From: Excoecaria cochinchinensis
Lineage: Eukaryota > Streptophyta > Magnoliopsida > Malpighiales > Euphorbiaceae
DNA: 64,000 nt
Direction: 5' to 3'
Assembly: GCA_947683425.1 (NCBI GenBank)
Contig: CANTUQ010000073.1
Span: 14,923,001 to 14,987,000, forward strand
Of the stretch, positions 48,432-62,426 are shown in pieces (the first letter of the stretch is position 1; every line of letters begins with the position of its first letter). The notes under the pieces are model-generated. The model was not told the DNA's origin. It saw only the letters and a program-made list of their open reading frames with translations, and searched no databases. Both the position numbers and the translations under genes were made by a program.

Positions 48432-48941
48432 TGGTCTTAAGATTGGCTCATATACTGAATAGTATCAAAGACCACTTGACAATCATTATTCCACACAACC
48501 GGTTGATTTTCCTGAGAAGCTTGAAGATCGGCTCACATACCAAAGCTAGTTTGGCACACCGGCTGATGTATTGAAGCTTTCCTAGGAAACTTCTAACTTT
48601 TTTCTCTTTTTGAGGCACCGGCATCTCTTTAATCGCCTTGACCTTATCAGGATCCACTTCAATTCCTTTTTGACGTACTACGTGTCTAACAGCTTACCCG
48701 AGGTAACTCCAAAAATGCATTTCTTGGGATTGAGGCAAAGATTGTACTTATTGATTCTTTGAAAGAACTTTTCCAAAGTCTCAAAGTGACCTTCTTTAGT
48801 AGTTGACTTGATCATCATGTTGTCAACGTACACTTCCACCTCCTTGTGGATCAAGTCATCGAGAATTTTAGTGGCCATTATTTGGTAGGTCGCTCTTGCA
48901 TTCTTTAACCTAAAAGGCATAACTCTGTATGCAAATGTACC
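48432..48941 (-). pseudogene. pol: reverse transcriptase, C-terminal two thirds, element A
   Basis: FAYRVMPFRLKNARATYQ at 48935-48880 and VEVYVDNMMIKS near 48830. The catalytic box YVDD is YVDN (48819-48830), a single GAC-to-AAC change that would abolish activity. The connection domain (MDPDKVKAIKEMP, VRSFLGKLQYISR) follows at 48657-48550. A frameshift lies near 48680. The N-terminal RT continues across the insertion at 53474-53497. Confidence 0.88.
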
Positions 48942-51129
<2,188 letters not shown>

Positions 51130-52161
51130 GTGTAACAACCCGAATTGTACTCTAGAAGGATTTATAGTGATTGTATTGTAAGGACACATTATTAATTGGA
51201 CTAAGAGAGAGAATTTATGAGTAAAGGAGGACATAATTGAAAGAGATTAAAAGTTAGTTGAAGGAAGAATTAATTTAAGGGACTTATGTGAAGCTTTGCC
51301 GTGGACCAACTGGGAATTTAGGTGTGAGTAGGACACATGTCATGAGTTGGACATGTGGCTAGTGAGGAATGTGCCACCTAGTTGGGTCCATGCAATAAAA
51401 GGGGTTTAGTGGGAAAATTCTATCCCATTTTCCTTGCATGTGGCCGGTTTATGCTTCTCTTTTTCTTTTGGTTCCTTTTCATCTTTCTTTCTTGTTCCTT
51501 TTCGGTTCTTGTTCTTCATTGTGAATTTTTCTGCAAATTGGATAGTTTGAAGAGGTTTAGAAAGAGTTTGAGAAGGTATGTATGGGTTTATGGTTTATGG
51601 ATCTTCATCTTCTTCTCATTTCTTTGTTATGGGTTTTGAGATTGTTGTGATAAGTGGATTAAGTGTGTGTGTTTGCCTTGGTTGTGCAAGAAGCATCGGA
51701 TAAGAGGAAAGAGAAGGGCAAGGAGAAGATTTGATTTTGAAGTGAAGAGGTTCAAGCTGCACTTTTGAGAGGTTTGGGATTGTTTGTTGGTTTTTTGTTT
51801 TAGAAGTATGTCAATTTGTTTGAATTGGTGATTGTCATATGTTAGTAAATGCATGTTTAAGATTATGTGTTAGTTGTGGACAAATGCATGATTAGGTATA
51901 TAAAATTAAGTGAGCTTTGAACTGATTATATAGCTTCCTTAGTTAAGCATGTTATAGGTTGCTTATGTAAAGTACTTGTTTGACCATATTGCTTGATGAT
52001 CATTTTGGTTGGGTTTAGTATTTGATCTTGTGCATAATTGATTTTAGAGCCTTGTGATGTGTATGTCATGACTAGGATGAATGCATGTGCTTATATGGGG
52101 ATATGTGTAAAGTTTGTGTATGAGTCTTTGTGTTGTTTGGAGTTTTGGAACACTTAGTTCG

Positions 52162-52352
52162 GTTCTGTCGCGAGCGCGACAGAACACTCCTTGGGCGAGC
52201 TTCGCTTGGCCAAGCTTTACTTTCGTCGAGTCTAGTCATGAGTGCGAGCTCTGTGACGGAAGCGACAAAAGCTATTTTGGCATTCTGTCGCGAGCACAAC
52301 ACTGCCTGTGAGTGCGACAGTAGTGAGTTGTGCGTTCTGTCGCGAGCGCGAC
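52162..52352. repeat. palindrome cluster in family G LTR
   Basis: At 52162-52185 an 11-bp perfect inverted repeat (GTTCTGTCGCG and its complement) with a 2-bp centre. Variants with CTGTCGCGAGC at about 52285 and 52340. Confidence 0.85.
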
Positions 52353-52981
52353 ATTACCAGAGTTTTGTATGTGAATCTTTTGACCTTGATTATAGATAGT
52401 ATTGCATTAGTATATGTATGATCATTCATTGTGAAGCTTATGTATGATATTATGAAGGGTATTATGAATTACATGTTCGATGGTTTAATTAACTTGTACA
52501 TGAATCGAGTTGATGATTAATGTTTAATACTTGAGTGATGGTACAGTATATGTGTATCAGTAGAGTATTTATTCATGTACATTTATATTAAGCCTGAGTG
52601 ATACATAGTGGTGGATAGAGAAGCATACTTATAAAGGGCTAGAGTTTTGCAGCTGCTAGAGTTGGCCCGTATGGGTCTAGAGTTTGTTACCTTCGGGCAA
52701 CTAGAGATTTGAGGCTTCGGTCTCTAGAGATTAGATCCTGCTAGTCAGTATCTAGTGCACCCGTATCCACTATTAATGGAATTCAGGCTACGATTGTATA
52801 TGATTAAGTGTGAGTAGTAGTGACATGTTATTTCTTTCTTGATATCATAAATGTTATGGTAGAGTATATGTACATGTAGATTTAATAAAAGATAAAGGCA
52901 TGTTAGTATATTACACGTGCACGTTTTGGATGATATATATGTAGTAGCATGATTAAAATGTTTATGACTGTATATGATATG

Positions 52982-53014
<33 letters not shown>

Positions 53015-53085
53015 TTGTGCTATTTGTTGTGACTTTGTATGAAGTCCTTTGTTTTTGTATATCCACACTAAGCGTTATCGCTTAG

Positions 53086-53103
53086 CACGGGTGTTTTCCC
53101 GTG
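53086..53103 (+). promoter_or_regulatory. conserved LTR hairpin (family G, plus)
   Basis: Stem CACGGG / CCCGTG, 6-nt loop TGTTTT, preceded by CTTAG and followed by TAGGTAT. AAGCG-TTAT-CGCTT lies directly upstream. Confidence 0.65.
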
Positions 53104-53473
53104 TAGGTATGCAGGATCAAGTCGGGTTTTGGGAGTCGTTCATCTGCAGGCCACTAGGAGTATAAGTGGAGTTATGCTTTTGTATAAGATGTACTTTTTG
53201 TAATGCTAAGGATAGTTTTGTAAAGAATGTTTTGTATGGAGCTATATTTTAGAAGCTTGGCCCTATAATGTATTAACGTTGATATTTTTGTAACTTGTTT
53301 ATGTATATATATATTTATAATATGTTATTTCTATTGACATCTTCTGCTTCCGCTATAGTATTAGAATGTATGATTGCTTCAGCTCTAGTAGTTATTAGTA
53401 TTGTTTGAGTATTTGTGAGTGTGTGGCGCTCCCTTGTCCTCCCAAGGGGCATTGGGGTGTTATATACAGTACC

Positions 53474-53497
53474 CCACTCAGTGATGAAAGCTATCTT
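53474..53497 (-). pseudogene. short RT segment of element A
   Basis: On the minus strand KIAFITEWG, the motif directly upstream of the FAYRVMPF segment at 48935. It shows that the insertion at 48942-53464 split RT. It is cut on the other side by the family F LTR. Confidence 0.8.
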
Positions 53498-54487
53498 TGT
53501 AATGACCCAAAATGTACCATAGACAGATTTGCACATGTCTAGGGCATAATAGTGGTAGAGAATGTGTAATTGGAAGGTTAAAGTGGAAAAATGAAGTAAA
53601 GAACATAATCGGTATTAAGTGAAAAGCCAAGGGTAAATTAGTCATTTGATACCTATGGACTTAAATGTATAAAATGAGTAATTATGCGTGTTAATGTATG
53701 AATTTAAGTTAAATTAAAGGCAAATGTAAGAACAAGAGGAAGTCAAAGGATGTAAAGTGGAATTGAACATAAAAATCAAGGGAAAACCAATAGGAGATTG
53801 ACATGTTGAATTATAGATAACTATGAATTGGGTTGGCCATATAAAAAGGGCCATTGTTTGGCTGGCCAAGAAAAGGGAGGAGGAGCAGCCATTCTCACCT
53901 CAAAATTACGCCAAAAATTTTGTTAAATCTCATGCAAATGGATTCTCCAAGGAAGAGCTTAAATTTTAGTGCAAGTTAAGCTAGAAAAGGTGAGAAAATA
54001 ACTTTAATTCTTCTTCTCCCCCTTCTATATTTTAGTAGAGTTACAAAGTATGGGTCAGCATGAATGTTAAAATGAAAATCTTGGTGTTTTGGATGAGGAA
54101 AATCTGCTCAATGAAGAAAGAAGAGGAGAGAAAAAGAGTAAGTGGAATACAAAGTGAGAGGAGTTGCATCAATAAAAGGTTTGGGAATTTCTTATATTTT
54201 GTGTGTATAATTTTAATGTTATGAGATGATATTTGATGCTATTTTGATCTTAGAGGATGATATGAGTTGTCTTGTGGTTGTTGAATGAATTGGAATGATG
54301 ATTAGTGGCATGTAGTTTATGTAAAGGAAATTCTGTCCAAAGTGTCACTTGACCTCAAAATAGTATTTTGGTTATTATTTGAGTTATAGATGCCCAAATG
54401 ATGTGATTCTGGTTCTATTTTAACCGTGACTTCTATATCTACAAATATCATAGAAATGACCATGAGCTAATTTTATCTTTAAGTGCC
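53498..54487 (+). repeat. left part of a family F LTR interrupted by element B
   Basis: TGTAATGACCCAAAATGTACC matches the 33008 LTR for the first ~1 kb, including a TATA-like ATATAAAAAGG near 53840. It stops at GTGCC (54483-54487), the predicted left target copy of element B. The rest should resume to the right of the window. Confidence 0.85.
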
Positions 54488-56650
54488 TGTGATGCGCGCC
54501 GGATCCCCGCTGCCGCCCCTTCGACTGCCCGCACGTGGGCGATCGGGCAATTGTGGGTCCGTTGACAGCTTGCAATAAATCGCAAGTGCGTCTATGTTGA
54601 GCAACAAGGAGGTTTCATGGAGTCGCCACCCAATAGAACATTGGGAAAGTTTCTCTCGCCTCGGAGAGCCTAAGACTGCGCTTAGTATCCATTTTGGGCC
54701 AGCCAAAGGGGGAAGGTAAACCTCTCGCCCTAAGGAGCCTAGGATTAACGCTAAAGCCTCGTGACACAAGAGGTGTCTTGGAGGGTAACCCTCTAGCCTC
54801 TTGAGCCCAAAGACCAGAGCTGGTTCGGGACTTCTCATTTATTTATACCTTGATTAATATTATAATTAAGTTTTGAATTCATTGTTTCATCAACTTTCCA
54901 CACAATGCAATTTAAATTAAAGGCGCAATCATTCATATCAAAAGCGGTAAATGTAAGCAAAATCCAAAATAAAGCATTCAAAAACAAATTACAATAACAT
55001 TAGGAGCGGAATACAACTCCCATTTATAAAAGTGAAATACATGCATAAAACAGGTTATTCATTAATAGTGAGAACATTGGTTCTCGCATGCATATTTATT
55101 ATGAAAAAGTTTTGATGTGATGATTTATTTGGGTATGAAAAACTAGGACATTGGTCCCCTTTTATTTAGAAAAAGAATGTTAAGTTAATTAATAGAAACG
55201 TTTTTGTGATTTTCTTTTTAGCGTGCCTAAATAAAGAATTTTACAAGAAAATTATATGGCAAAATTAAATAAAATATTACAAACCAAATGAGCCTTTTTG
55301 GACCTCTCGATGTGCTCGCAAAAATGCCCAAGCGAAAAAAATGAGTTTAGATATAAAAACAAAATACAATTAAAACAATGTTAGTGATTAAATCAATTAA
55401 ATCAATTAAACATACAAAATAATGAATAACAAATTAAAATAACATAAGATGATATGAAAAGAATGATAATGGAATCAAAATGTTAACAAACCAAAATAAA
55501 TGAGAAACATGCATTATGTATGACAAATGATTGAATGATGTGATGAAAATAAAATAAAACATGTTAATTAATTAGTACATGAAAATATGAACATGATAAC
55601 AATGATGATGAAGATAAACGAATCAAAGAATATATAAAATGATAAAGAAAAGAATAATAAATGAAAACAATTAAAGAATGATGAAAACAATTAAATGAAC
55701 AATATGATTAATTAAATATGTTCACAAATGATATAAAACATTTACATGGCAAAAAGATCAATTAAAATGAATTTATTAATTACATGTTAAAAATAATGAT
55801 GAATTAAAGTGAAATAAATTAATTACATGTTAAAATTAATAAACAATCAATATTTATGTGAATAAAAATCATATATAAACAAATTAAATAAAACAAATCT
55901 GAAATAAATAAAATAAATGAAAACAATAAAATAAAATATACATAAATAAATTAGATATGAACCAAAAGAAATAATAAAAACAAGCCCAGAATGTTTACCC
56001 TCAGAGTTTCGGATTCGATGAAGGTAAAAGATGATCGATTTCTTTGTTTGATGATTCACAATATTAGAGTGAAATATGATGAAAATGTTGGAATTTTATT
56101 CCAAGAAACATGAAAAAAAATGATCAAAAATTCTTTAAGAACAAAGAATTGATACCTTTGCCTAAAGAAATGATTTTGATCAAAAAAAAGTTTTTATTGA
56201 TTAAAATAAAGAAAAATGATTTCAAGAACAATCAATCATTTTGTTCAAAAAAAAAATTGATTGAAGTTTTATTTTAGAAAATCAAATAAAAATTAGATTT
56301 TGATGACAAACAATTATTTTATTTATCTCAAAATCAATTTTTATCAAAAGGAGATTCAAAACAAAATCAATGAAAAAGTTTGATTGAACACAAAATAAAA
56401 GATTAAAAACAATTTTGAGAACAAATAATTATTGTATTTGTCTCAAAAATTAAATCAAACAACAAAACTTCCTCTAAAAAATATGTTTAGAAGAAATTAT
56501 GTTGGAAAAAGAATGAAACATTTGATTTTTCTTTTTGATTTTTGGTTGGGGAATAAATCTGGAATTTTAGTGGAAGAAGAAGAAGAAGATGAAGTGAAAA
56601 AACCCTAAAAAATTCCCCCAAAAGAATCCTTTTTAGGTTTTCATCTTATT

Positions 56651-56659
56651 CTTTTTATA
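56651..56659 (-). promoter_or_regulatory. TATA box of the element B LTR
   Basis: TATAAAAAG on the minus strand, 160 bp below the GC island. Confidence 0.55.
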
Positions 56660-56819
56660 GGAAGAAAATAGGAAAAATAAAATAATTAAAGGAATAAAAT
56701 TTAATCAAATCAGATATTAACTATTTTAAATTTTAAAAATGGAAAAAATTCCATAAAACCTTGAAAAAAGGGATAAAAAACTGATTTTTAGGTCCAAAAA
56801 TCGGAAAAAAGAAGTAATC

Positions 56820-57060
56820 AGACCATATAGCGATGCTCAGAAAGAGGGACGCCCGTCACTATACAGGGGCGGGCGTCGGAGCGGCAACCAGGCGGGCTTC
56901 CGCGCGCTGGCGCTGGCGCACCAGCGCTCCGTGCGGTGCTCAGCGTGCGCGATGCTGCGCGCGCCTTTAGCGACGCGCAGGATCGGCGACGCTGAGCGTC
57001 GCCTTTGCGCCCACAGTGCGATGGGCGCCCACGCGCCGCCGCGCCCGACACTCGCGATCC
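56820..57060. repeat. GC-rich island, U3 side of element B LTR
   Basis: 240 bp of CGCGC, GACGCCCGTC and GGCGCTGGCGC words between AT-rich flanks. Unlike four other copies, this LTR has no recognisable second island on the U5 side. Confidence 0.8.
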
Positions 57061-57300
57061 GACTTTTTTTTTTATTTTTTTTTTTTATTTTTAAATTTTA
57101 AATTGACTAAAAACACTATAATTTTAAGCCCCCATTTTTCAAAACTAATTTTTAAAATATTTTTTTTATTATTTTCTAATTTTTCACTCTAAAATGCAAA
57201 TTTGACGAGAAAACCATCACTTTTAACCTTTTAAGCCTGTGAAGGCAATTATCATCATTGGGTAACTTCGATCTAGGCTGATCAGGACCCGGTGTCTACA

Positions 57301-57320
57301 GTTGCCCCCAGTTTAGGGGA
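57301..57320 (-). other. polypurine tract of element B
   Basis: On the minus strand CCCCTAAACTGGGGGCAAC directly before the LTR TGTAGACACC. Confidence 0.85.
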
Positions 57321-57477
57321 AACTAGTACACTAGTGTCTAGGTGAGCCTAAACTCAAAGAAGAAAAGGAAAGAGACGCGTACCTGAGTCAGCCGTCTTTC
57401 CGAACTGGAGAATTCTGAGATGGTGGTTATTACCATGGTGTGTTTTTGTTTGTTGAAGCGGTGCTATCTGTGAGCCC

Positions 57478-58005
57478 TTCGGTTGATTGCCCCCTGAGAG
57501 GTCTTCGGTTCATCGATCGTTTGTTTGCCCCCTGAGCGGTCTTCAGTTTTCTGATCATTTGCCCCCTGAGAGGTCTTCAGTTCATTGCCCCCTGAGAGGT
57601 CTTCGATTTTGCTGCTCCCTGAGAAGTCTTTGGTTGATTGCCCCCTGAGAGGTCTTCGATTTTGCTGCTCGTTTGCCCCCTGAGATGTCTTCGGTTCATT
57701 GCCCCCTGAGAGGTCTTTGGTTGATTGATCGTTTGCCCCCTAAGAGGTCTTCGGTTCATTGATCTTTTGCCCCCTGAGAGGTCTTCAATTTGCTGCTCCT
57801 TGAGAAGTCTTGGATTTGCTGCTCCCCGAGAAGTCTTTGGTTGATTGCCCCCTGAGAGGTCTTCGATTTATTGCTCCCTGAGAAGTCTTTGATTTACTGC
57901 TCCCTGAGAAGTCTTTGGTTGATTGCCCCCTGAGAGGTCTTCGATTTGCTACTCCCTGAGAAGACTTTGGTTGATTGCCCCCTGAGAGGTCTTTGGATGG
58001 TGCTT
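57478..58005. repeat. ~26-bp tandem repeat array in element B's 3' UTR
   Basis: About 18-20 units of GATTGCCCCCTGAGAGGTCT + TCGGTT, with variants (TGCTCCCTGAGAAGTCTT). Same position as the 35868-36400 array in element A. No convincing gene despite a short minus-strand ORF. Confidence 0.93.
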
Positions 58006-58339
58006 GGATTTGATGATTAAGCTAGTATGTGGATTGATGATTTGATCGATGTCTGGATTGATGATTGACTTGAGGTTTTGATTGATGATTTGACCGATGT
58101 CATCACTCGGCTTTTGTCGGTATCCGCCTCAAGTCTCTCTTTCTGCAAAATAAGGAAACTAAACTATGCAAAAATGGTGAGCATGCAAGTGAAATGCATA
58201 AATTATGCAGGAATGCAGGATGAAAATTCATCTATGTGAACTTGAAGATGATAGCCGGGCTAGCTGCAATTTGCGATATAATTGATGCCTTTTAAGCTGC
58301 TTTTGAATTTCATGCCCTTCGGGATTGCGAGATTCTCAC

Positions 58340-58965
58340 CTGGTACCTGTAGTCATTATTTGAAGGTAGTGCGTCCCTTGTGGATTTTCACACTAGCTTT
58401 TCTTAGTGGGAGATGCGTCCTTTGTGGATTTTCACATAACCTTGTGCCTTATATTTTGCCTGGAATGGACCCAACCCAATCCAGCGGCTTTTCTCTTTCT
58501 TCTTTTTTTGAAGGACAGACTGCCTGTTTTCAGGTTTTCACCCTATCCTTTTGCCTAGTTTTTGCTTAGAGCGCCAGTTACGGTTTTCAATCTAACGGCT
58601 CTTTTTTTTTTTAAGATTGCTGAAGTTGTTGGCAAGAATCTTTAGGGAGTCTTAGGACATGGTTGCATGAGCTTGATTTTGCACATCTGATAACAGGATG
58701 AAACGGCTGAAGCGTTTGCGTGCTGAGAGTAGCAGAGGGTAGGCAGATATATGACTTTGATCACACAGGGTACAATACTCTGATCACATCATTGCATAAA
58801 TGTATGTGTTTCAATTTGATTTCATTAAACATGATCATTATTTTGGCATTGATTTTAAAAAAATACAAGACTTTAGCTAATCTCGAGATAGATCTTGAAA
58901 GCATCAAACTCCTGTTATCAATCAGCCCTCTCGGGTTTTATGATTGAAGATTTTCTCTCATCCCT
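58340..58965. other. conserved non-coding region shared with element A
   Basis: 58350-58560 matches the intron of accessory gene 2 (40400-40560): TTTTCACACTAGCTTTTCTT, GGACCCAACCCA, GCGGCTTTT, GACTGCCTGTTT.CAGGTTTTCA with few gaps. 58790-58965 matches the junction 41180-41242 / 43281-43410. The accessory gene exons themselves are nearly unrecognisable here. Confidence 0.7.
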
Positions 58966-60092
58966 TAATTTTTTTCTTTGAATGTGAATTCTAGATGCAA
59001 CTTTGGGGATGAGACTTAACTTGAATGCATGAATGCACTCGTGGCTCCTCGCTTTAAGCTCAAGAAACACCATATGCCTCTTCTTACGTACCAAACCTTA
59101 TTAGAAGGTCATCTTCGCTAATTGGATAAGACTGAACCAAGAATCAAAAGGTCTTACTTTGGTTGTAATGTTAGGTTTAGGTAGATGGCTATCAAAGGAG
59201 GATCAGGTCGCTAGAGAAAAATGGCCGCAATATTTTCTCGACTGGTGGATGAACCATTCTCAGCTCAGTTGTATATACAAAGGTATTCTTGAATTTGGAT
59301 TTGATAACATTTTAGCTCATTTAAGATCAGATTGACAGTTAAAAAGGTAATCATCAAAACTCGTCAAGTGGTTATTATTTTGAGCTCTACTTTTTTTTAA
59401 GGAGCTCATGTCTTTGGCGCATGACTGAAACCCTCTTCCCAAATTGTAAACTCATCCTTACCAAGGCAATTTTGATAACCCACAAAGAAATTGTTAATTG
59501 TTAAAACGTTCATCCATCCCTGCTAGAGAGGCCACTCTTCTAAGGGGAAGCTAAAATCATTTTAGGCGAGGTGATAGTTTTAACATGTGTAACAACAAAA
59601 TTGGCACGCATTTAGCATACCCACATAAAGGCTCAATGGGCTAGCAAGCGATTGTGAAGTAAGGGTAGGAAATGGTCATTTAGAGAGCTATACAAAGAAA
59701 ATGTTGCCTAAATCATTTTCTAGGTTCCGTCTTATCCAGGGATCGCTTTGACGGGTAATCAGAAAGGTTCTAGTGCTCTTAGTGAGTTTCCATCCAGTCC
59801 CCTAATTGCAACTATTATTTTTAATTTCCCTCTCTACAGGAGCTATGTTAGATGCTATCAAAATTTTCTTTAGGCTCCCCAAAGTTTCTGAGATTAACTG
59901 CAGTCATATTATTTGAATTAATGCCAAAGTAAATGTGTTATGATCATGCGAAATGAAATCAATAGAAACATTATACAAATAAGCAAAAATTGTTCCCTTC
60001 ATTACAAACTGAAAATTGTAACATAAAATGTTCTAGAAATAAAAAGATTTCAGCATCTAAAAGCAATATCACTAGTGGGCCACAAGACACGA
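58966..60092. other. element B interior without gene
   Basis: No protease, RT, RNase H or integrase motif on either strand. The gag frame ends at 60093 and nothing coding follows. Confidence 0.7.
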
Positions 60093-61764
60093 TCATGTTC
60101 GCGGTGGAGGGACTGCATTATAACCTGCTTTCTTCTTTTTCTCTCTCTTCTCAAGATCTGCAATCTGATTGGTGTCAATGAGATCCTGGATCTTGTTTCT
60201 CAAAATTCGGCAATGGTCAGTCAAATGGCCGGTGTGCTGGTGGTAAGCGCAGTACTGATCACCTCTATGTCCCGGCTGTCCCTGACTTAAGGCTGGTCTG
60301 GGTGCCAAAGGTTGCAACTTGCCTTCTTTCATTAGCCTCTCCAGCACCCAGGATAGAGAGCGGCCTAAGTTGGAGTAGTATCTCTGACCCTGCCCAACTC
60401 CAGTACCTGAGACCTCTGCCGTCCTACCGTTTCTGGTGTTGCTGCTCCCGGCACCTCCTGATTTGAATCCCGACTGGTTCCCATAGCCTTTCCCAGCAAA
60501 GTTATTTTGGCTTGCTTTCTTTGCCAGGTAAGCTGCCTCAGCTTCTATAGCGATATCCTTAAGAGACTCCCAGTCCTTGAGCCCCTTAAAACTGAGCAAG
60601 TCCCTTAAGTAAGGGCATGAGTTTCTGATAAACAGCCTCATCTGGTTTGCAGTGTCAGGCTTCCTCTTCATCTACATGACCCTATTTCTCCATCTTGTAA
60701 GGTACTCATGGAATGACTCATCATTCTTCTGCTGTAGAAGCTCGAGGTCTTTTAGGGTGACCTCCATCCTAGTGCTGCAGTCGTACTGCTTCATGAATTT
60801 CGGTCAAAAGGTCCCAGTCCTCTTTGGACCTCCTATCCAACCCGTGGTACCAGTCAACTGCCGGGCCCACCAGACTAAGGCAGAAATATTCCACCTTCTG
60901 CTTCTTGCTCAGCCCTGTGCCTTTCATGACCAGGGTGTACTGCTTGATGTGGGCGGATGGGTCCGAGGTGCCATCAAACTTTGGAAGCTCGGGTATCTTG
61001 AATCTTTAGGACAACAGCTCTTCATCCCCTAGATCTCTGTCTTCTGGGTTGACCCCCTTTCCAGCTGATAGCATGCGGGTGATAGCTTCGATCTGCTGTC
61101 TCATACCTCTTAAAGCTTCATCCTCTACTTTGGGTGCTCTGGGCCTCGCAGCTTGGTGGACTATCGGCACCTCTTCTTCTTCTTCCTCCATCAGGAAATC
61201 ATCGTTGGGGTTATGAATCCTTTCCCCTCTTGGCTCAATGGGTGCAGCAGCTCTGTGCTCATTGTTGGGTTGACGAGCAGCAGCTCCAACGAAGGGAGCC
61301 TCCCCACCAGCAGGTGGTTCGGCTTGCCCCCGAGGAGGGGCTGCCTGTGGCTGTAGAGCAGCAGGCGGCTGTGGGGCAGTAGGTGGATGGGTAATCCTTT
61401 CAGCCATGGCACCCATCATGTCTAGCACTCTTCGTTCGAAGTCCTCTAGCCTCCTAGCTAGGTCTTGAGTGGTCAGTGCTCCGGTTTCTTCTGCCATTGG
61501 TGGTTCTATAGAGGCTTCACTAATTGATGAGGATGACTCAGAATCCCAGTCAGACACTAGTTCCGGCAACTCAAAGAGCAGATTTGTCCTTACTAGCCGA
61601 CCGTTGGAACCTCTAGTCCACTTAGATGAATCTATGATGGCTGAAAAAATTATATTATTAGGATGATGCATGAATGACATATACAATGCATGATAGTGAG
61701 TTATGCAACACTTACAATCACATGCAAGCAAGTAAATCCTTCCAACCTGATTACTTCCACACAC
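60093..61764 (-). pseudogene. gag: gag of element B (Ogre type)
   Basis: The N-terminal frame (61764-61006) has a Pro/Ala/Gln-rich stretch, an acidic EEEEEE run and a helical DEALRGMRQQIEAITRML segment. An in-frame TAA at 61008-61006 separates it from the capsid domain, where FKIPELPKFDG and DPSAHIKQY, then WYHGL, are visible. A frameshift near 60800 and a TAG near 60673 follow. The last frame (60671-60093) has KDIAIEAEAAYL and the knuckle CAYHQHTGHLTDHC near 60245-60204. It ends without protease. Few lesions fit a young insertion. Confidence 0.87.
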
Positions 61765-62407
61765 GAGGTAATGCGGTCTCTTTCCTAGGTAGGCTTAATC
61801 CATGGGTTAGCGGGGAACCCAATGGATGCGTATGGTGCTCGGTGAAGAACCGGCATCGTAACATCTCTTATCTAATGCGCAAGCGGATGGGTTATGATCA
61901 TTATGTATTTAGGCAATCCAAATAAGTCATCTGGGCCTATCGGGGCATGAAAGCCTTTGATTAGGTGACCAATCAGATTATTTGGGTTTGTCTAATACAA
62001 AATGATCCATATAGCAAGCAAGGTATTACGGTTCATATCACCTAAGGGAAGTATCTATTGCCATTACATGAGCTTTGGTCAAAGGGTGGTGTTACTTTAG
62101 GGCTACCCAAGCATGATCCCTGCCGATGGGTCTAGCTCATCACGAGCGTAACGACCGATCGGGTTACCATTTAATATACCATGATGGTACTAGGCTTGGG
62201 CTGGTGATTATCCTTAACACTTCCCTAAATTGAGTGAAAATAGGGTCGTGCTTCGGGAACGCACCGGGGCTAAAAGAGGGACCAAACTAGCATAGATCTA
62301 AGGCTCTAATGAGATGCAATGCAGTTTTGAAAGAAGATGAAATTTTTAAATTAAAACTCAATTATGATTTTTAATCAAGGTACTTTCGAATCGAAGTCTC
62401 GAGTATG
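61765..62407 (-). other. 5' leader of element B
   Basis: About 640 bp between the PBS and gag without an open frame. It may contain splice or packaging signals but none is certain. Confidence 0.6.
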
Positions 62408-62425
62408 TCCCCAGTGGAGTCGCCA
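62408..62425 (-). other. primer-binding site of element B (tRNA-Arg type)
   Basis: On the minus strand TGGCGACTCCACTGGGGA, one base after the LTR end. This is the primer site known from Ogre elements (complementary to tRNA-Arg). Confidence 0.88.
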
Positions 62426-62426
62426 C

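Larger units (their letters stand above)
51131..53464 (+). repeat. solo LTR, Tekay-like family G
   Basis: Runs TGTAACAACCCGAATTG ... TTGGGGTGTTATA (last CA is TA). Perfect target duplication TACAG at 51126-51130 and 53465-53469, inserted across the very end of the Ogre-type solo LTR. It contains three or four GTCGCGAGCGCGAC-type palindromes at 52162-52352 and the conserved hairpin at 53086-53103. Confidence 0.92.
54488..57300 (-). repeat. 3' LTR of element B
   Basis: On the minus strand it starts TGTAGACACCGGGTCC and ends GGCGCGCATCACA, 2813 bp. U3 GC island at 56820-57060, minus TATAAAAAG at 56651-56659, PBS-like TGGCGACTCCA on the minus strand near 54618-54632. Confidence 0.93.

Noticed and set aside
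57478..58005. Coding repeat protein in the 26-bp array
   Set aside because: The unit is not a multiple of three and the short minus ORF is a by-product of the repeat.
58282..58569. Plus-strand ORF of 95 residues in element B
   Set aside because: It matches the intron of accessory gene 2 in element A and is not conserved as protein.
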